Below are positions 1-15,416 of a stretch of DNA of 64,000 nt, one piece after another. The first letter of the stretch is position 1. Each line of letters opens with the position of its first letter. The position numbers were made by a program, and so were the translations under genes. This DNA is from Gordionus sp. m RMFG-2023 (lineage: Eukaryota; Nematomorpha; Gordioida; Chordodea; Parachordodidae). Below the pieces are notes generated by a model, which saw only the letters and a list, made by a program, of their open reading frames with translations, had not been told where the DNA came from and searched no databases. Location: the NCBI RefSeq assembly GCF_954871325.1, contig NC_088777.1:37797366-37861365 (forward strand), read 5' to 3'.

Positions 1-3000
1 TATAAATAAATACGATCAGTGAAAAGGGTCAAATATTTGTGAAAATTTTTTCCCAAATAGAGATGTGAAACCTTGATCCGAAATCTGTCTAAACGAATTA
101 CCGTTCACCATTAACGCGAATTCGCGTCGAAAAATAATAAGATAGCATATTTGTATACTTCGCCGTGAATTAGTGTTGTGAAGAGTAGTTAAGGCTGTCA
201 CTAGCACTAAAGGTCAAATTAAATATTTAGAACTAAAATGGTGACCATTTTAGTTTCTCAAGATTAAAACATTTTTTATTTAATTACTACTTTTTAATGT
301 ATCTTTCATATCCATATGATTTTTTATTAATATAAAACTAACATTAAAATAATTTAACCATATTAATATATGAAAAAAGTTGAATAAATTAAAAATATCA
401 TAATTTGATAAATATATAATTCAAAAATTATTTGCGTGATTTTTCTTTTCAGTTCGGCGTTCTAATATATGATTTTGGGTTGTATCTCTTAAAAATTAAT
501 ATCCTATGATTTTAAATTTTGTTAATCAGTTATAGATTATACATACAATTCGCAAAAGAATTATATGTATAGTATACTGATGTTTATTTTTACCAACCAA
601 ATCTCCAAATCTACATACAATATTCACCGCATTTTAATTACAATTTTTTTATTGAGAGCACGTATTTAATTATTCTTTTAAATAAATACATGAATTTGTA
701 AAAACATGAATTCATCATTTGTGGCAAGCTTTATTGTCATCTTCAACACCTAAGATCTTTAAAAGAATCACCGTTTGTCGGTAAAAAAATTACCACTGAT
801 TGTCTTCTATTCTATTTTTTGTATGTAAATGATTTTTTATTTATTGAAAAATTATTTGCTATTAAATTTTTTCTTTTAAAAGAAATTGAAGGGAACCCAT
901 CACTATATTTATCGGCAATAAAAAATGGTAATTTCATTTTTTTAAATTTCACATAAATTGATTTTCGATGAATCCAATTTTTAAAATCATATAACTCATG
1001 CTATATCTTTTTCTTTGCACATTTATTTGCAACTATATTAAATTCGTTTCGTTTAACCTTGAGTGATTACTTTATAAAGATTGTTATATATCAGAGATTT
1101 GCAGACCCGTTCTAAATTCTGACCGGGCCATAAAATAATTTGATTTTTTTAATATAGATTTATTTGAAAATGTTTATATTTTTTTTACTAGACTAGGCCC
1201 TGCCAAAAATCAGGCTAGAAAATATTTCTTTAAACTGAATACTGAAATTACCTGTGCAAGCTTCGACTATTACGGTATTAAAGAATTAATAATGATCAAA
1301 TATAATACAACCCTAATTAATGCATTATCAAAACATCCATTTTTTTTTGTCAAAATGACTTTTGGGGATTTAAAAACAAAAAATTGAAGAAAACTAGAAT
1401 AAAAAAAATCAAAATCTTATTTATGCCTTACCACGTTTTTGCAACTTGCAAAAAAACATGATAAAAATTTTTGTTAAAATGAATTACACATTTTTTTAAT
1501 ATTATACTATTTCTTAGAAATTTTTTTTATATTTTATTTATACAATTTAGTATATATATTCCTTTGACATCGAACATAATAAGTATATTGGGACATTTGA
1601 TAAGATAAGAAATTTAAATAAATCTTATTAAAATAAAATTTATATAAACAGAAATTTTTTTGAAAATATGACTTATCACTAGCAGGCTTAGAAAAACAAT
1701 TAAAATTTACTCATAAGATGGCTTGAATTTGAGTAGTTGAGAAAATAACATTAAAATATATGAAATAAAAGTTACGAGAATTGGGTATTAGCTGAACTGG
1801 AAATTCTGTGTAATTATAAAAGTTGTTTACAATCCTGAAAAACTTTTAAGCTAAATGAGTCGATCTTATATTAAGAGTTTAGATTGAATTTTTAACAAAT
1901 CATTTGACTATTTGCAATATTTTTTACCATTTTCTAGAAATGATATTTTAAAATTACAAATTTATTTTAATAATTTCACGAATATACATTGATCATACTA
2001 CAATTATTATAGCTAGCATAAAATATATAAATAAATACCCCCTTCCTTACCTTACTCTAAAAATGATAAATTAGATTTGTGATAATATGAAAATAATTTA
2101 TTATTAAAGACCCCAACTGATTATAATATGCAAATCCCAGTTTTAAAAGACCCCCTTTTTTTACACGCTTAATGAATATTAAAATTGCCATTAATGGCTA
2201 AGACTTTATATAATATTATATAATTTATTGGTTCGATATTTTATTAAAAAGAAATTTTATTTATTAAAGCCCGTTACCAACAGTGATTTTTTAAAATAAT
2301 ATATAAATCATTCGATTGATGAACAATTATAAAACCCTTAAAATCTCATATTAATATTATTAATAACCTTTCTTTCAAATTAAATGGGTTGTCATGCTCA
2401 TGTCAATTAAGCCAATAGATAGTGTATGCCTTTTTACGTCGGTAGAATTTTAATTGAATTATATAAACAACAAAATGATGGGGTTTTTTTAAACAATAAT
2501 TTTTATATTTTATCTATCTTATTCATTTTAAAAAAATTAAATTTTGTATAAAATGGACTTCTCTAATTTGAACACTATTGTTAAAGCAAAACTTGACTTA
2601 ATTTTTTTAACCCATTAATGATCAGCATCAACATATATGGTACAATTGTGATTTATAGGTTTTTGAGATCTAATTTTTTGTTGCAAAGTATGCTTTTTAT
2701 AGTTCGGAGATTCTATTATGCTATAAAAAAATTGGAAAATATTTATTTTTCAGTGCTATAAATGCCATCAAATTTTGTTAAATACTAAATGTTCTAGACT
2801 CTCCAGTTGATATAGAACTCATTTCTTTTTAAATGGAATGAATATAAATTTATTCCTTACATATGCCTTAACATATTCTATATAATTTTGGTCCATAATT
2901 CTATCTATACTATATAATGTACCATATTTGGAATGTCGATTAAATAGTAGTATAAAATTTTTTTTAATGATTATTTCCTCATGTAATCATAAATTTTTTC

Positions 3001-3805
3001 TTTTATAAAATTATTTCTACTATTCATGTTGTTTTTATCCTTAGGTTTCGTTAATTAAAAAAATTTTAAATTATCCGTTTTGTAAATATCAATTTAAAAT
3101 TTTTTTAGAATTAGAATAACTTTATGGAAAAACTATTACTAATAGTCGATGAAAACTAATCCAACCTTCTTTGAGAAATCCTTAGTGTAGTGATGAAACG
3201 GAGTTAAATAATCATGCCTCCTATCTAAATGCTTTTGGAAGCTTTTATATTAACTAAAACGCCTTAGATTTTTCATAACTGAAACCTTAAAAAAATTTTT
3301 TGGTTCCCCTAGAAACAATTTAAATGATAATTTATTTACATCATTATGCAGAACTCTTACGCCTCCTCCATGCAATGTTTTCACATTCTTCTTAATTTTT
3401 TTAAATTCAACCCTTATAAATTTATATAATTCAGAATGGCGTTGATTTGTTCGACATTATAGTGTCAACATATATAATAAATATATAAGATTAAAAAAAT
3501 GGTGAACTATTTTTTTTTTATTGATGTTGCGATCATAAATTCTTGAAAATTATCAAATAGAACTAATTTTGATAGTTTTTTTAAAATAAAAAAACATTAA
3601 AAAATATTATAGTCTATATATATTTGCAATAAAAATAAAAACTATAATAGGAATATTATATTAATCATAAGTGTGTATTAGTAAATTTTAGTGTTTCAAC
3701 CGGTTTGGTAGATGGTTTAAGGAAAAACGCATTATTAGCAAAATAACAAAAAAATTCAAAATTGGCATCATGTCAGAATGAAAATTATAGAAGTGCTGAA
3801 TATCT
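1..3805. other. AT-rich noncoding DNA, no gene seen
   Basis: No reading frame with a recognisable domain was found on either strand. The stretch holds a short palindromic repeat near 110-180 (see that entry) and a GC-richer patch near 1094-1240 that resembles the degenerate hAT-like family ending in TTTGCAGACCCG. It lies upstream of the first netrin exon visible in the window, so it may be netrin intron, but no LE1 or laminin N-terminal exon could be seen. Confidence 0.6.
107..180 (+). repeat. Short palindromic repeat, copy 1
   Basis: Contains TTCGCGTCGAA at one end and ACTTCGCCGTGAATT at the other, so the unit of about 60-70 bp has inverted ends. A related copy lies in the opposite orientation near 4627-4690. 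The form (tiny, inverted ends, dispersed) fits a very short MITE. No transposase or clear target duplication was identified. Confidence 0.5.
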
Positions 3806-4036
3806 GGGTACGCCTTATTATTATTAAAAAAATATACATAAAAATGGATTTCTATTTTATTTATAAAAATAAATGATTTTAGATTAACATTTTTAAAAAT
3901 TTTACATTTTATTTTTGTTTACAAGGCCATTTAATATCGGATCGGAAAATTTTATAATATTGACCGATAACCGATATTTTAAAATGGGTGAAATATCGGC
4001 CCGATCTGACCCGTTAAAAATATCGGTACATCCCTA
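3806..4036 (-). mobile_element. Truncated hAT MITE (TAGGGATGTACCGATA family)
   Basis: The right end GGTACATCCCTA and the inner TATCGG/GATCGG-rich segment match, in reverse orientation, the first 230 bp or so of the complete MITE at 60764-61523, including the AT-rich stretch that follows. Only one terminus is present, so this is a truncated copy. No target duplication can be assigned. Confidence 0.6.
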
Positions 4037-4084
4037 ATTCCAATGTATTCAATATTAAAATTAGTGATTTGGCACGCCCCCGTT

Positions 4085-4107
4085 TATTAAGCCCCAGTCT
4101 CCCCTAT
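4085..4107. repeat. Terminal fragment of the pogo family
   Basis: CCCCAGTCTCCCCTA at about 4092-4106 matches the terminal repeat (CCCCGGTCTCCCC followed by TA) of the full pogo element at 30755-33879. Just a short end is recognisable; the rest of this copy, if it existed, is not identified. Confidence 0.35.
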
Positions 4108-4626
4108 TTGTAATGTAAAATTAAAATTGTATAAAATCAGGGGTGCATTCATAGTTAATGCCACACATGGCTCTCTAGAAGGTCCTTATTCCACTGCGAT
4201 CCATGAAAACATTAAATTGATAATATTTATATGAATTATTTATTTTTATGTCGGTATACACATAATTGTATTTTATATAATGTTGACATATGACACTTTT
4301 GGTAAAGATAAAATTAAATATCATTTTGATACCTTGGAGATGAATAATCTATGAAAGGTATTTTTTTTTATTTAAAAAATAAAACTGTTTAATTTTACAT
4401 AATAATTTTTAATTAAAAATAATATCATATTTATACATAGAATGTATTATTCTATCATTAATCGATAAAAAAATTTAAAATTTTATGAGAATTTCATAAT
4501 AAAAAATTTTTTTAAATTAAATTTTATTAATAAATTTATAAAAAATTTGAAAATATTATATTTATTTTGAGACCGGGATAAGCGAATTTCAATATCTTTC
4601 AACGAGTAACCCTGCATTTACAGTTA

Positions 4627-4690
4627 GCACGAATTCACCGCGAAGTATACAAAATATGCGGTATTTTTATATTCTTCGCCGCGAATCTTT
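4627..4690 (-). repeat. Short palindromic repeat, copy 2
   Basis: Reads as the reverse complement of the repeat near 107-180: CACCGCGAAGTATACAAA at one end and CTTCGCCGCGAATC at the other. The GCGGCGAA ends are inverted with respect to each other, consistent with a tiny terminal-inverted-repeat element. Confidence 0.5.
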
Positions 4691-5364
4691 AGGGTTTCGA
4701 AATATGTATTTTTGTGCACTACATAAATCATAGATTTTTTGAAGGATGGGTCCACTAGCAGATGTAGAGAAATGTGCATTTCTTAAAATGTTAATTTTTG
4801 TTATTTTTTTTGTTTTGATCAAAATATGGACAATTGTAAAAGGCTTATTCGTGGGCTCTTTTAAGTGCATCCACTCAAGGCAATTTATACATATACTCCC
4901 CCCCCCCTTTTTAATTTCCCCTTTCTCTAAATTCTTAGTCATGTCAAGTCTTTCTTTATCTCATTCTTAGAGGAGAAGAGAAGTAAAGAGAGGCCCTATT
5001 ACAGGATTACTACTGCTGTATAAAAATGTTAACTTTTCTAGATATGCTTAGGAAAAGTTCACTATATCATTTATAATAAGTGAAACTAATAAGATGAACA
5101 ATCAAAGGAAGTTTTTGCATAGATTAAAGATATATATTTTGGTTAGGAGACGCCGGATCCACTATATTTATTTGAAAATCACTCTCTGCTCTTACTTTTT
5201 AATATCTGTACTTTATCGAGTTAAGGAATTGAGTAAGTCATAATTTTAGGTCTTTAAAATAACAAGCGTAATAAAAATTTTAAAGTAAATGCGATCATAA
5301 TAAAATATTAGTATTTAAAAATAACAATTTATAATATGGTTAAAAATTAAAAAAATATATTTAG

Positions 5365-8139
<2,775 letters not shown>

Positions 8140-8419
8140 GATTAAATACTATCTAGATTATTGACATGAAGATGAATATATAATTTATTTTGGATATTTA
8201 AGTTTGAAACAAAGATACATATTTTGTTTGCATTTGCTGCCATATAAATACTCGTCAAAATCAATCAAATCTAATTATTATAGTGTGATAAATAAAAGTG
8301 CCACGTTTTATTTTAACTCTTATTATAAAAAGAACTCCAAATTATCCATTCTGGTTTTCAAATTTTACGCCAATTTGTATTTATATTATAACTGTATTAA
8401 CGTGCTTATATAATATGTT

Positions 8420-11400
8420 ATGCTGTATTATTATGAATATTTTTTTCAAATAATATCTTTAAAAATTTTTTTTTTCCCCTTCTATTTATTTTTGAAAATC
8501 AATTATCTTAACTCAGTCAATTCTTACTCCCTTACACAGTGAATATGTGCAAACAATTTGATCAAGTAATCATATTACATTCATTAAATCGCGTTTAACT
8601 TTAAAGCCAAAATTTTAAGTTATTCATTTTACACAATACCTTATGAGGAAAAAATAATATAATATATATATAAGCTGTCTAAGATATCTAATTAGATGTA
8701 TCTTTAAAAAGGAATCTTTTATTCGTCGTGCTCAATTTTGATATTTATATTCATTAAAATAAATTTATGTACATTTTATTTATTAAATCAAAAAAAATTT
8801 AAAATCGTATTTCAATACTCAGATCTGTACAACTCTATTATAGATAAATATTCTTCTCCTTATAATTTTATTTTAAACATTCATCTTCAGCGATACCAAA
8901 TAATACAATAAAAACTAAATAATATATTAGATATATTTAAAAAAAAGGGAATTAATTCAGTTATTCAAAGAAATTTAATTGGTTGAACCATGAAATTATT
9001 TTGCAAGTTCATGGGAATGTATACTCAAAACAAAAAATGGATATAATTTTTTATTGTGCGAGGATTTAAAAACTCAAATTTTAACCTTGTAGTATTTTTA
9101 GGGCTATATTAGAAAGATAACGCCTAGTAAGTATTGTTTAAAATAGATGTTTCCTAACTTGCTCAAAAATAAGATTATTTCTAGAATAAATTATTTGTGT
9201 TTAAGTTATAAATATAAAACTTCATATAAATATGTCACAATTAACCTTATAAATATTACAGTGTCCTGATTAATCTTATTTTTCGAATTATTTCTGTTTA
9301 ACCTTGGTCTTAACAGATTTTGAACTGGAACACCCAATTTAGGTTTGTACATTAAATAGATATTATTTTTTATAAATATATCTTTTCCGTGCAAATAAAC
9401 TATCATATATAAATCTAAGGAGTCTCTTTCTTTTTAAGCTGTTTAGAGGAAGTCATATAGACGGCTAAATGGACGACTGTTTAGAAATAAGACGAACCAG
9501 AATACAGCCTATTAAATTATTTATATCCACTAAATTTTTTTCTTTACTTAGTCAAATATAAAAAAAAATTATCAATGACAATGTGAACTAGGGGTGTTGC
9601 TAGATTTTTATAAAAAGGGACACTAAAAGATGCTAATTTTTTAAAATAAGTATTTATAAATTTATTTGCTCTATTTATATATTATTTTCTGGGGGGGGGG
9701 GGCATTTAACTATAATTAATTATAAACAAGATTCGCTAATCAATATAATATCTAATACAAATGTAGAATCTAACTCAATTGCTTTATACCCTCATAACAA
9801 TAAAAATAAACCATAATATCCAAAAAAATGAAAAATAACAAGTATGTACTTTAATTTTGTTTTTTCAGAAAAATAAAATTAATTCAAAAATGAAGATTAA
9901 ATTAATGTGAAAAACCCCAACTTTTTGTAAAATCAGCGCAAAAAATGAATATATAATAAATTTAAACAACCTTAACGTATTCTATGTATTAAGTTTTATT
10001 TTATTTTGATGTGTAGGATCATCTTATAAAATAATAATTTTATAAAAAATTATAAAAGAATATATATCTTTCTATATAAGTCATCATCTTAATTAATCCT
10101 ATAGATTACACATTTAAAAAAAAACACTAAAACATAGAATTTCAATAAAAAAAGATACACCTTTATAAATTTAGTCAGGTTTGAACATTCCATAATAAAT
10201 AATCACTTTGCTTAGTAAGTACAAAGATGTTTCCATTATAATATGATCTAGTCAGACTAATGTAATCAACGATCAATATATCCACACTACTCTAACAAAA
10301 TTGATAACATCCGCTATACTGATAAAAATATAAGGGAATTAAAAAAGTTTTTTAAAATATTTATGAAATTTTTTTTAAATATTATATTTAAACAAACATT
10401 TAACAATGATAAAATAATTATAATATAATAATAAATTGTGCATAAAAAAGTAACGCGTTTCCTTAATTCTATATTTGCTTCCATCAATAGCTTTGGAACC
10501 AACATTACAAACCCGAAATTGATGAAATATTATATTGGTTCTAAAATATAAATTTACCCGATATCATTTATTTCTTTTTTGTTATTAGAATTGGTTTAAA
10601 TTCAAACTATTAGTAAATTAAAAGAATAGAAATAGTGATTTTAAAACATTAATTGTATCTTTAAATAAACATGGAAAAAATACTATGAAGCTTTATTATT
10701 TTAAAAAAAAAACTATTCGAGATTTTTTTAAACAATTTTTTAGATTAGGATTCAAAATCCTGAAAAAACGAGAAGATTAAAAATATTGATTTAATCATAA
10801 TTTTTTTTATAAATAACCGGATACCAAACCAATCAGATAAAAAAGTAAACATATTAATTTTGAAACTTTTAATTTCATACAAAAATATAACAAAATGTCA
10901 TAAAATACAGTGCTAAAGATTGATAGTAATTTAATATAAGGAAAATAATTAAATGCGTAAATTTTTAGGCATAGGCAAGCTTGAATAGTATGTTCATCAA
11001 GTGAACAACGTTGATCTGTTATATATCAGTAGATTTTAACAAGTATTTAAAATATTGTTTTACTCGATTTTATTTTGTCGAATTTTAGTAAATCTTTTAA
11101 AAAGATATTTCCAAGCTATTTAACTCTAACTGGTATTATTGTTGAAGGGAAATAGGGCTTGATTAACTTATGACGGAAGAATTAAGCTCCGTACGCTACG
11201 GTAATTTGTTAATACAATCCTTAATGCAATAAAGAAATTTTGGTAAAAGGATACTAGCCTATGAGAAAACTATACGTCCCAAAATATTGAATTCGCCTTT
11301 CAATATGGTATAAATCGAAGCTTTTCGTTCATATAATTGGGTAACCTAAATATCCCTATCATTTTTATGACGGAATTTTCTGCCAAAACCTCTCAATTTG

Positions 11401-11567
11401 GGAAAAGAATACTCTGTACCTTTTTTATATTGAAATAATTGTATAAAGGAAGCTCAAATTATCTCGAGTAGTTGGGAAGTTGTTAAAATCGTTTTTCGAG
11501 ATTGAATCACAAACTGGCTAGAGGATTAATTTTTAAGTGGCTAACATTCTGTAAATAGGGTTATGAC
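8420..11567. other. AT-rich noncoding DNA, no gene seen
   Basis: No coding exon, RNA gene or complete transposon could be supported. A run of 12 G residues stands at 9691-9702. The rest is AT-rich low-complexity sequence downstream of netrin. Confidence 0.6.
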
Positions 11568-13380
11568 CAGGGATGTGAACCACGACCCGGACCCTCCAGA
11601 ACCCTCGTATTTTGGCTGAATCCGCACCCGGAACCTTTTAAAAAGTAAAGGGTCCAAGGTTTCAGGTTAAAAAATTTTTATTATAATTTTATTAATTTTT
11701 TTTGTGGAATCATTTATTTTATCTTCGCGTTTTTCTTCCTGGACTTCATTTCATTTTATTTAGAGATTGATATTGATACCATAAATTATTTTCTAGTGTA
11801 AATAATATTTTATAATGAATAGATAAAAATACAAGCAAAAATAATAAAAGAAACAAAAACAAATTAATTTCATTAAAAATTGATTCCGCCCAAAGATTAG
11901 GGAGAAATATTATAGGAATAAATATACAGAATATAAAAGGAAATAATATAATATTAAGAAGTTAGCTATGAAGGAGATTAAAGAGAGTTCAACTTCTGAA
12001 AATATAAAAACAATGATATTAGAAACATTAAATAAATTTCATATTCCTATAAGAAACGTTTATATACTACGGATGATGGTGCCAATCTAGTAAAATCAAT
12101 CATATTATTAGAATGTTCACTGGAAGAAATGGATGATATAGATGATGATAATTATGAGGACATAAGTGAAATTGATTTACTGGAAATAATAAAAGATTTA
12201 TCCACAAAAATATACTGTATCAGATGTGCAGCCCATACGCTACAATTGGCTATTAATGATTCCCTAAAAAATAATCACTTTAAAACTATTGATAAAGCAA
12301 GGGATGTTGTAAAATATTTAAGAACTCCCACAATTGTAAGAATATTAAAATCTATGAAAAGGCAATATTAGATTGCACAACACGTTGGTCCTCTATTTGT
12401 TTGATGCTAGAGCTATTAATAAGTTTGAAAGATTTCTGTAATGATTTTATTATAGGAGCATGTGAAGTCATTTTGTCGGAAGATGATTGGAATTAAATAA
12501 AAGACCTTACTAGTATGTTGGTTCCTTTAAAAATAACTACATTAAGATTGCAAGCAGAACAGTTATGTTTATCGGATTTTTATGGCATATGGATAAGATT
12601 TAGATTAGAGTTAGAAAGATTTACAAGTTCTTTTTCATATGAAGTATTAGAAAATATAAAAATTAGATAGCAACATATGCTTCAATATATTTAGACCCTC
12701 GATATCAAGTTTTATTAAGTATTGAGCAAAAAAAAATGGCTATAGACCATCTTGAGGATTTATGGCATACCCAAAACTTATTTACAATACTGGTTGTAGC
12801 GATAAATGATAACAATATTGATGATCTGGAAATTTTACTATTAGATAGAGAAAAAAATAATTAAATTATCATTAGATAGAAAGGAGCATAAAATATCTAT
12901 TGTATCTTTAATAGAAAAGTTCTCAGAAGTTAAGAGAATAAATAGAGATACAAATATTTTAAAATTCTGGGAGGAAAATTCTTCAATATATCCAGAATAT
13001 ACCTTGTCTAGAATAGTCATGGGTGTACCGGCGACACAAGTTTAATAATTTATGTATTATAAAAATGACAATCTATTTTGAGTAGGTGGATTTTCATCGT
13101 TGAAATATATATTATCAAATTTACGTGGAAATCTGAAGATGATAGTTTAGAAGATATCATGATTCTGCGATTGAATAAAATATTTAAAATATAATTTATT
13201 TCATTTTGAATTATGAATGTGTAATATTGAAATATAATAAAAAATGAATGAAAAAAAAGTTTTATTTTGAGTCATTATTTTTATGTTCACTGAACCCGGA
13301 CCCTGGACCCGGGTCCTTTTTAAATTTATTACTGGACCCGAACCCGGACCCTTTTTTTTGTCGAAGGGTTCACATCCCTG
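11568..13380 (+). mobile_element. hAT element, CAGGGATGTGAAC family, longest copy
   Basis: Terminal inverted repeats start CAGGGATGTGAAC and end GTTCACATCCCTG. The 8-bp target duplication GTTATGAC flanks it exactly (11560-11567 and 13381-13388), as expected for hAT. The subterminal regions are GC-richer (CCCGGACC-type repeats). Inside, 12129-12368 encodes an 80-residue piece with the hAT signature RCAAHTLQLAINDSLK, and a segment shortly after reads TTRWSS, a conserved hAT block. Stops and frameshifts break the transposase in several places, so this copy is dead. Two shorter relatives lie at 45014-46472 and 52052-53446. Confidence 0.92.
12129..12371 (+). pseudogene. hAT transposase fragment
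   Basis: An 80-codon open piece inside the hAT element. RCAAHTLQLAINDSLK corresponds to the conserved region of hAT transposases just before the insertion domain, and is followed by a helical segment with LRTPTIVRILKS. Downstream of its stop, CTTRWSS is readable in another frame, so the original gene continued. The N-terminal zinc finger and the C-terminal dimerisation domain are not intact here. Confidence 0.8.
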
Positions 13381-13388
13381 GTTATGAC

Positions 13389-14814
13389 TAAATATTCATC
13401 TGGGTGCCAACTCGAAATTTAAGAAATCATATGAATCGCGTTAATTAGGTTGGTCGCAGTCAATGCACATGGTAGAAAAGACATTGCAATTTAAGTAAAG
13501 AGTGATGAATACGCGTAATTGTTAATTAGGTTTAAACTAGGTGTTTTCAGATATTTTAAATGCGATTGATATAGAATATTATTGTTGGGGCTCCCTCTGC
13601 TATTAGAAAAGATAAGACAAAAAAATTATGTCATAAATACTGATGTTTGACTTACAATAATAATCGCTAGTGTTCGTTCTCTAAATTAAATGTTATCGAC
13701 AAATTTTAATGAAATATCTATTTACACAAAAAACTTTTCAATATTAATTTAAACAATTATTAATAAACAGTGTATTTTTTTATAACTTTAAGACGATTTT
13801 ATTTTAAAACAAAAGATCAAAATTGAAAAATATCTTGGTATGCTAAAGAAAAATTATTTAGGTACTTTTCTAGTTAATTTTAAAATTTGATTATAAATTC
13901 TGTTTGAAAACAATCTGCTCCATATCCAAATAAAATGGTGACTTATTTATCAATATCGAACTTATTTTAGTAGGTCCAACCCGGTCTAAAAAAATTCAAT
14001 TTTTTTAGGGTTCGAGTTCTACAAATCTATCAAATTCCCTAGCATGATCAGCTCAATCCGGCATGAAAATTAAGATTAAGTCCGGCAGGTCGATCGCCCG
14101 AATTTTTTTCAATTTGTAAAATGATTTTATTTTATATAAAAACTAACATTAATATTTTTTAAAAAGAGGTAAAAAATTTATTTATTTTGAATCAGCTGAT
14201 GTAAAAAATATAGCTTTTTCGGCAACGTTAAATAACTTAAATTTACTTAAGTATGTTGGAAAAAGGTGCAAAGTTAATTAGGATAGTTTCTAATAAGCTA
14301 AAGGTGCTTTAAAATATAAGACTTTTTTAATAACGAATCGTAAACTCGACTTGAAAATCATATAAACTGCTTAATATTCATAGTAAATAGATTTTATAGT
14401 TTATTTGAGCAATATCAGTGGTAGATGGGGTTATAAGTCAAGATATGACATTACAACCTAATTTAATTTTAGAAATTTAATATTTGTAAAAATATTTTTT
14501 ATGAAGTGCGAAATATTTGAAATTTATTTTCTATAAGCTGTTCTTTCGATAACTTAAATATTAAAAATCAAATATTAATTTTTTTAAATTTACAATATAG
14601 GGTTTTATATTAAACTTTTTAATCAGGCATTATCCAAAAAATATTCATATAACTTTAGTATATCTTTACATTTAAAATAAGTTTTTGTGACAATATATTT
14701 AATGAAAATATAAAAAATTAATAATAATGTTCGCCAATATAACTGTACAATTTTCATTAATTTACAAGTTTTGCCAAAATGAAAACTAATTTTTTTAAAA
14801 AATACATATCAAAG
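13389..14814. other. Noncoding, with degenerate GC-rich repeat
   Basis: No gene seen. Near 13970-14105 lies a patch rich in CCCGG, TCCGG and CAACCCGG strings that resembles the degenerate hAT-like GC-rich repeats near 34527 and 40121. The part nearest 14814 is probably the 3' untranslated region of the MRG gene on -. Confidence 0.5.
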
Positions 14815-15416
14815 TCAAATGTTTTCTCCAATACAATCAAGAAAATCTTGAGTCATTAAGCTTAATTTCCTTATTTGATTTTCGTTCAAATCTGTTTGAT
14901 TTATCATTTCAGGCAAAATAACAAATAACCTTAAAAATGGATCCAACTGAAGATAGTTTGATGGCTTAGAATTAATTCCATTTACATTAGGATCATTAGA
15001 TTTAATATTATCATTTTGTTGAAGGGAGGTCGATTTAAACTTGTTGTAAAGCGCCTTTTCATTTTTGTAGAGCAATTTTTTGTCAAATAACTTGTCAAAA
15101 TAGATCCTAAGCCCTCTGACAAATTCTAATCTTTCCTGTTCAGCAAGAATAAAATCTTTGATAGCATTTTTTTTTGTAAGAGATTCCTTATCATCCCTCA
15201 CAATATCCACTTCTAAAGCTTCCGAAATATTAAGAGCTATTTCATCGTCATACAAATTTTGTAGAAACGAATCAAAATCTAGATCATCCATATTAGTAGA
15301 TATTGGTAAAAGTCCATAAACACTTAAATCGGAGAATAATTTGGTATCCAGATACCATGATAGTATACCCTCTATAGTAAGATCTGTCAATTGTCTGGAT
15401 TGTTGAGCTTTAGAAT
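14815..15416 (-). CDS. MRG protein, terminal exon (most of MRG domain)
   Basis: 602 nt with a good acceptor (TTTCTATTTAACCATAG). Encodes SKAQQSRQLTDLTIEGILSW at its start, then an acidic stretch and the conserved helices ending in QDFLDCIGENI at the stop. The acidic loop (DDLDFDS, DDEIAL) and the asparagine-rich loop before YLQLDPFLRLF are insertions of the kind that vary between MRG proteins. Confidence 0.88.

Noticed and set aside
4667-4970. Overlapping open frames of 74-91 codons on both strands
   Set aside because: No domain, AT-rich random composition, and part of the stretch is the palindromic repeat; judged chance frames.
8204-8413. 69-codon frame after netrin
   Set aside because: Lies in the probable netrin 3' untranslated region and is made of Y, N, S and K codons typical of random AT-rich DNA.
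10314-10505. 63-codon frame on -
   Set aside because: Low complexity (I, L, F, N), no motif, no splice or codon support.
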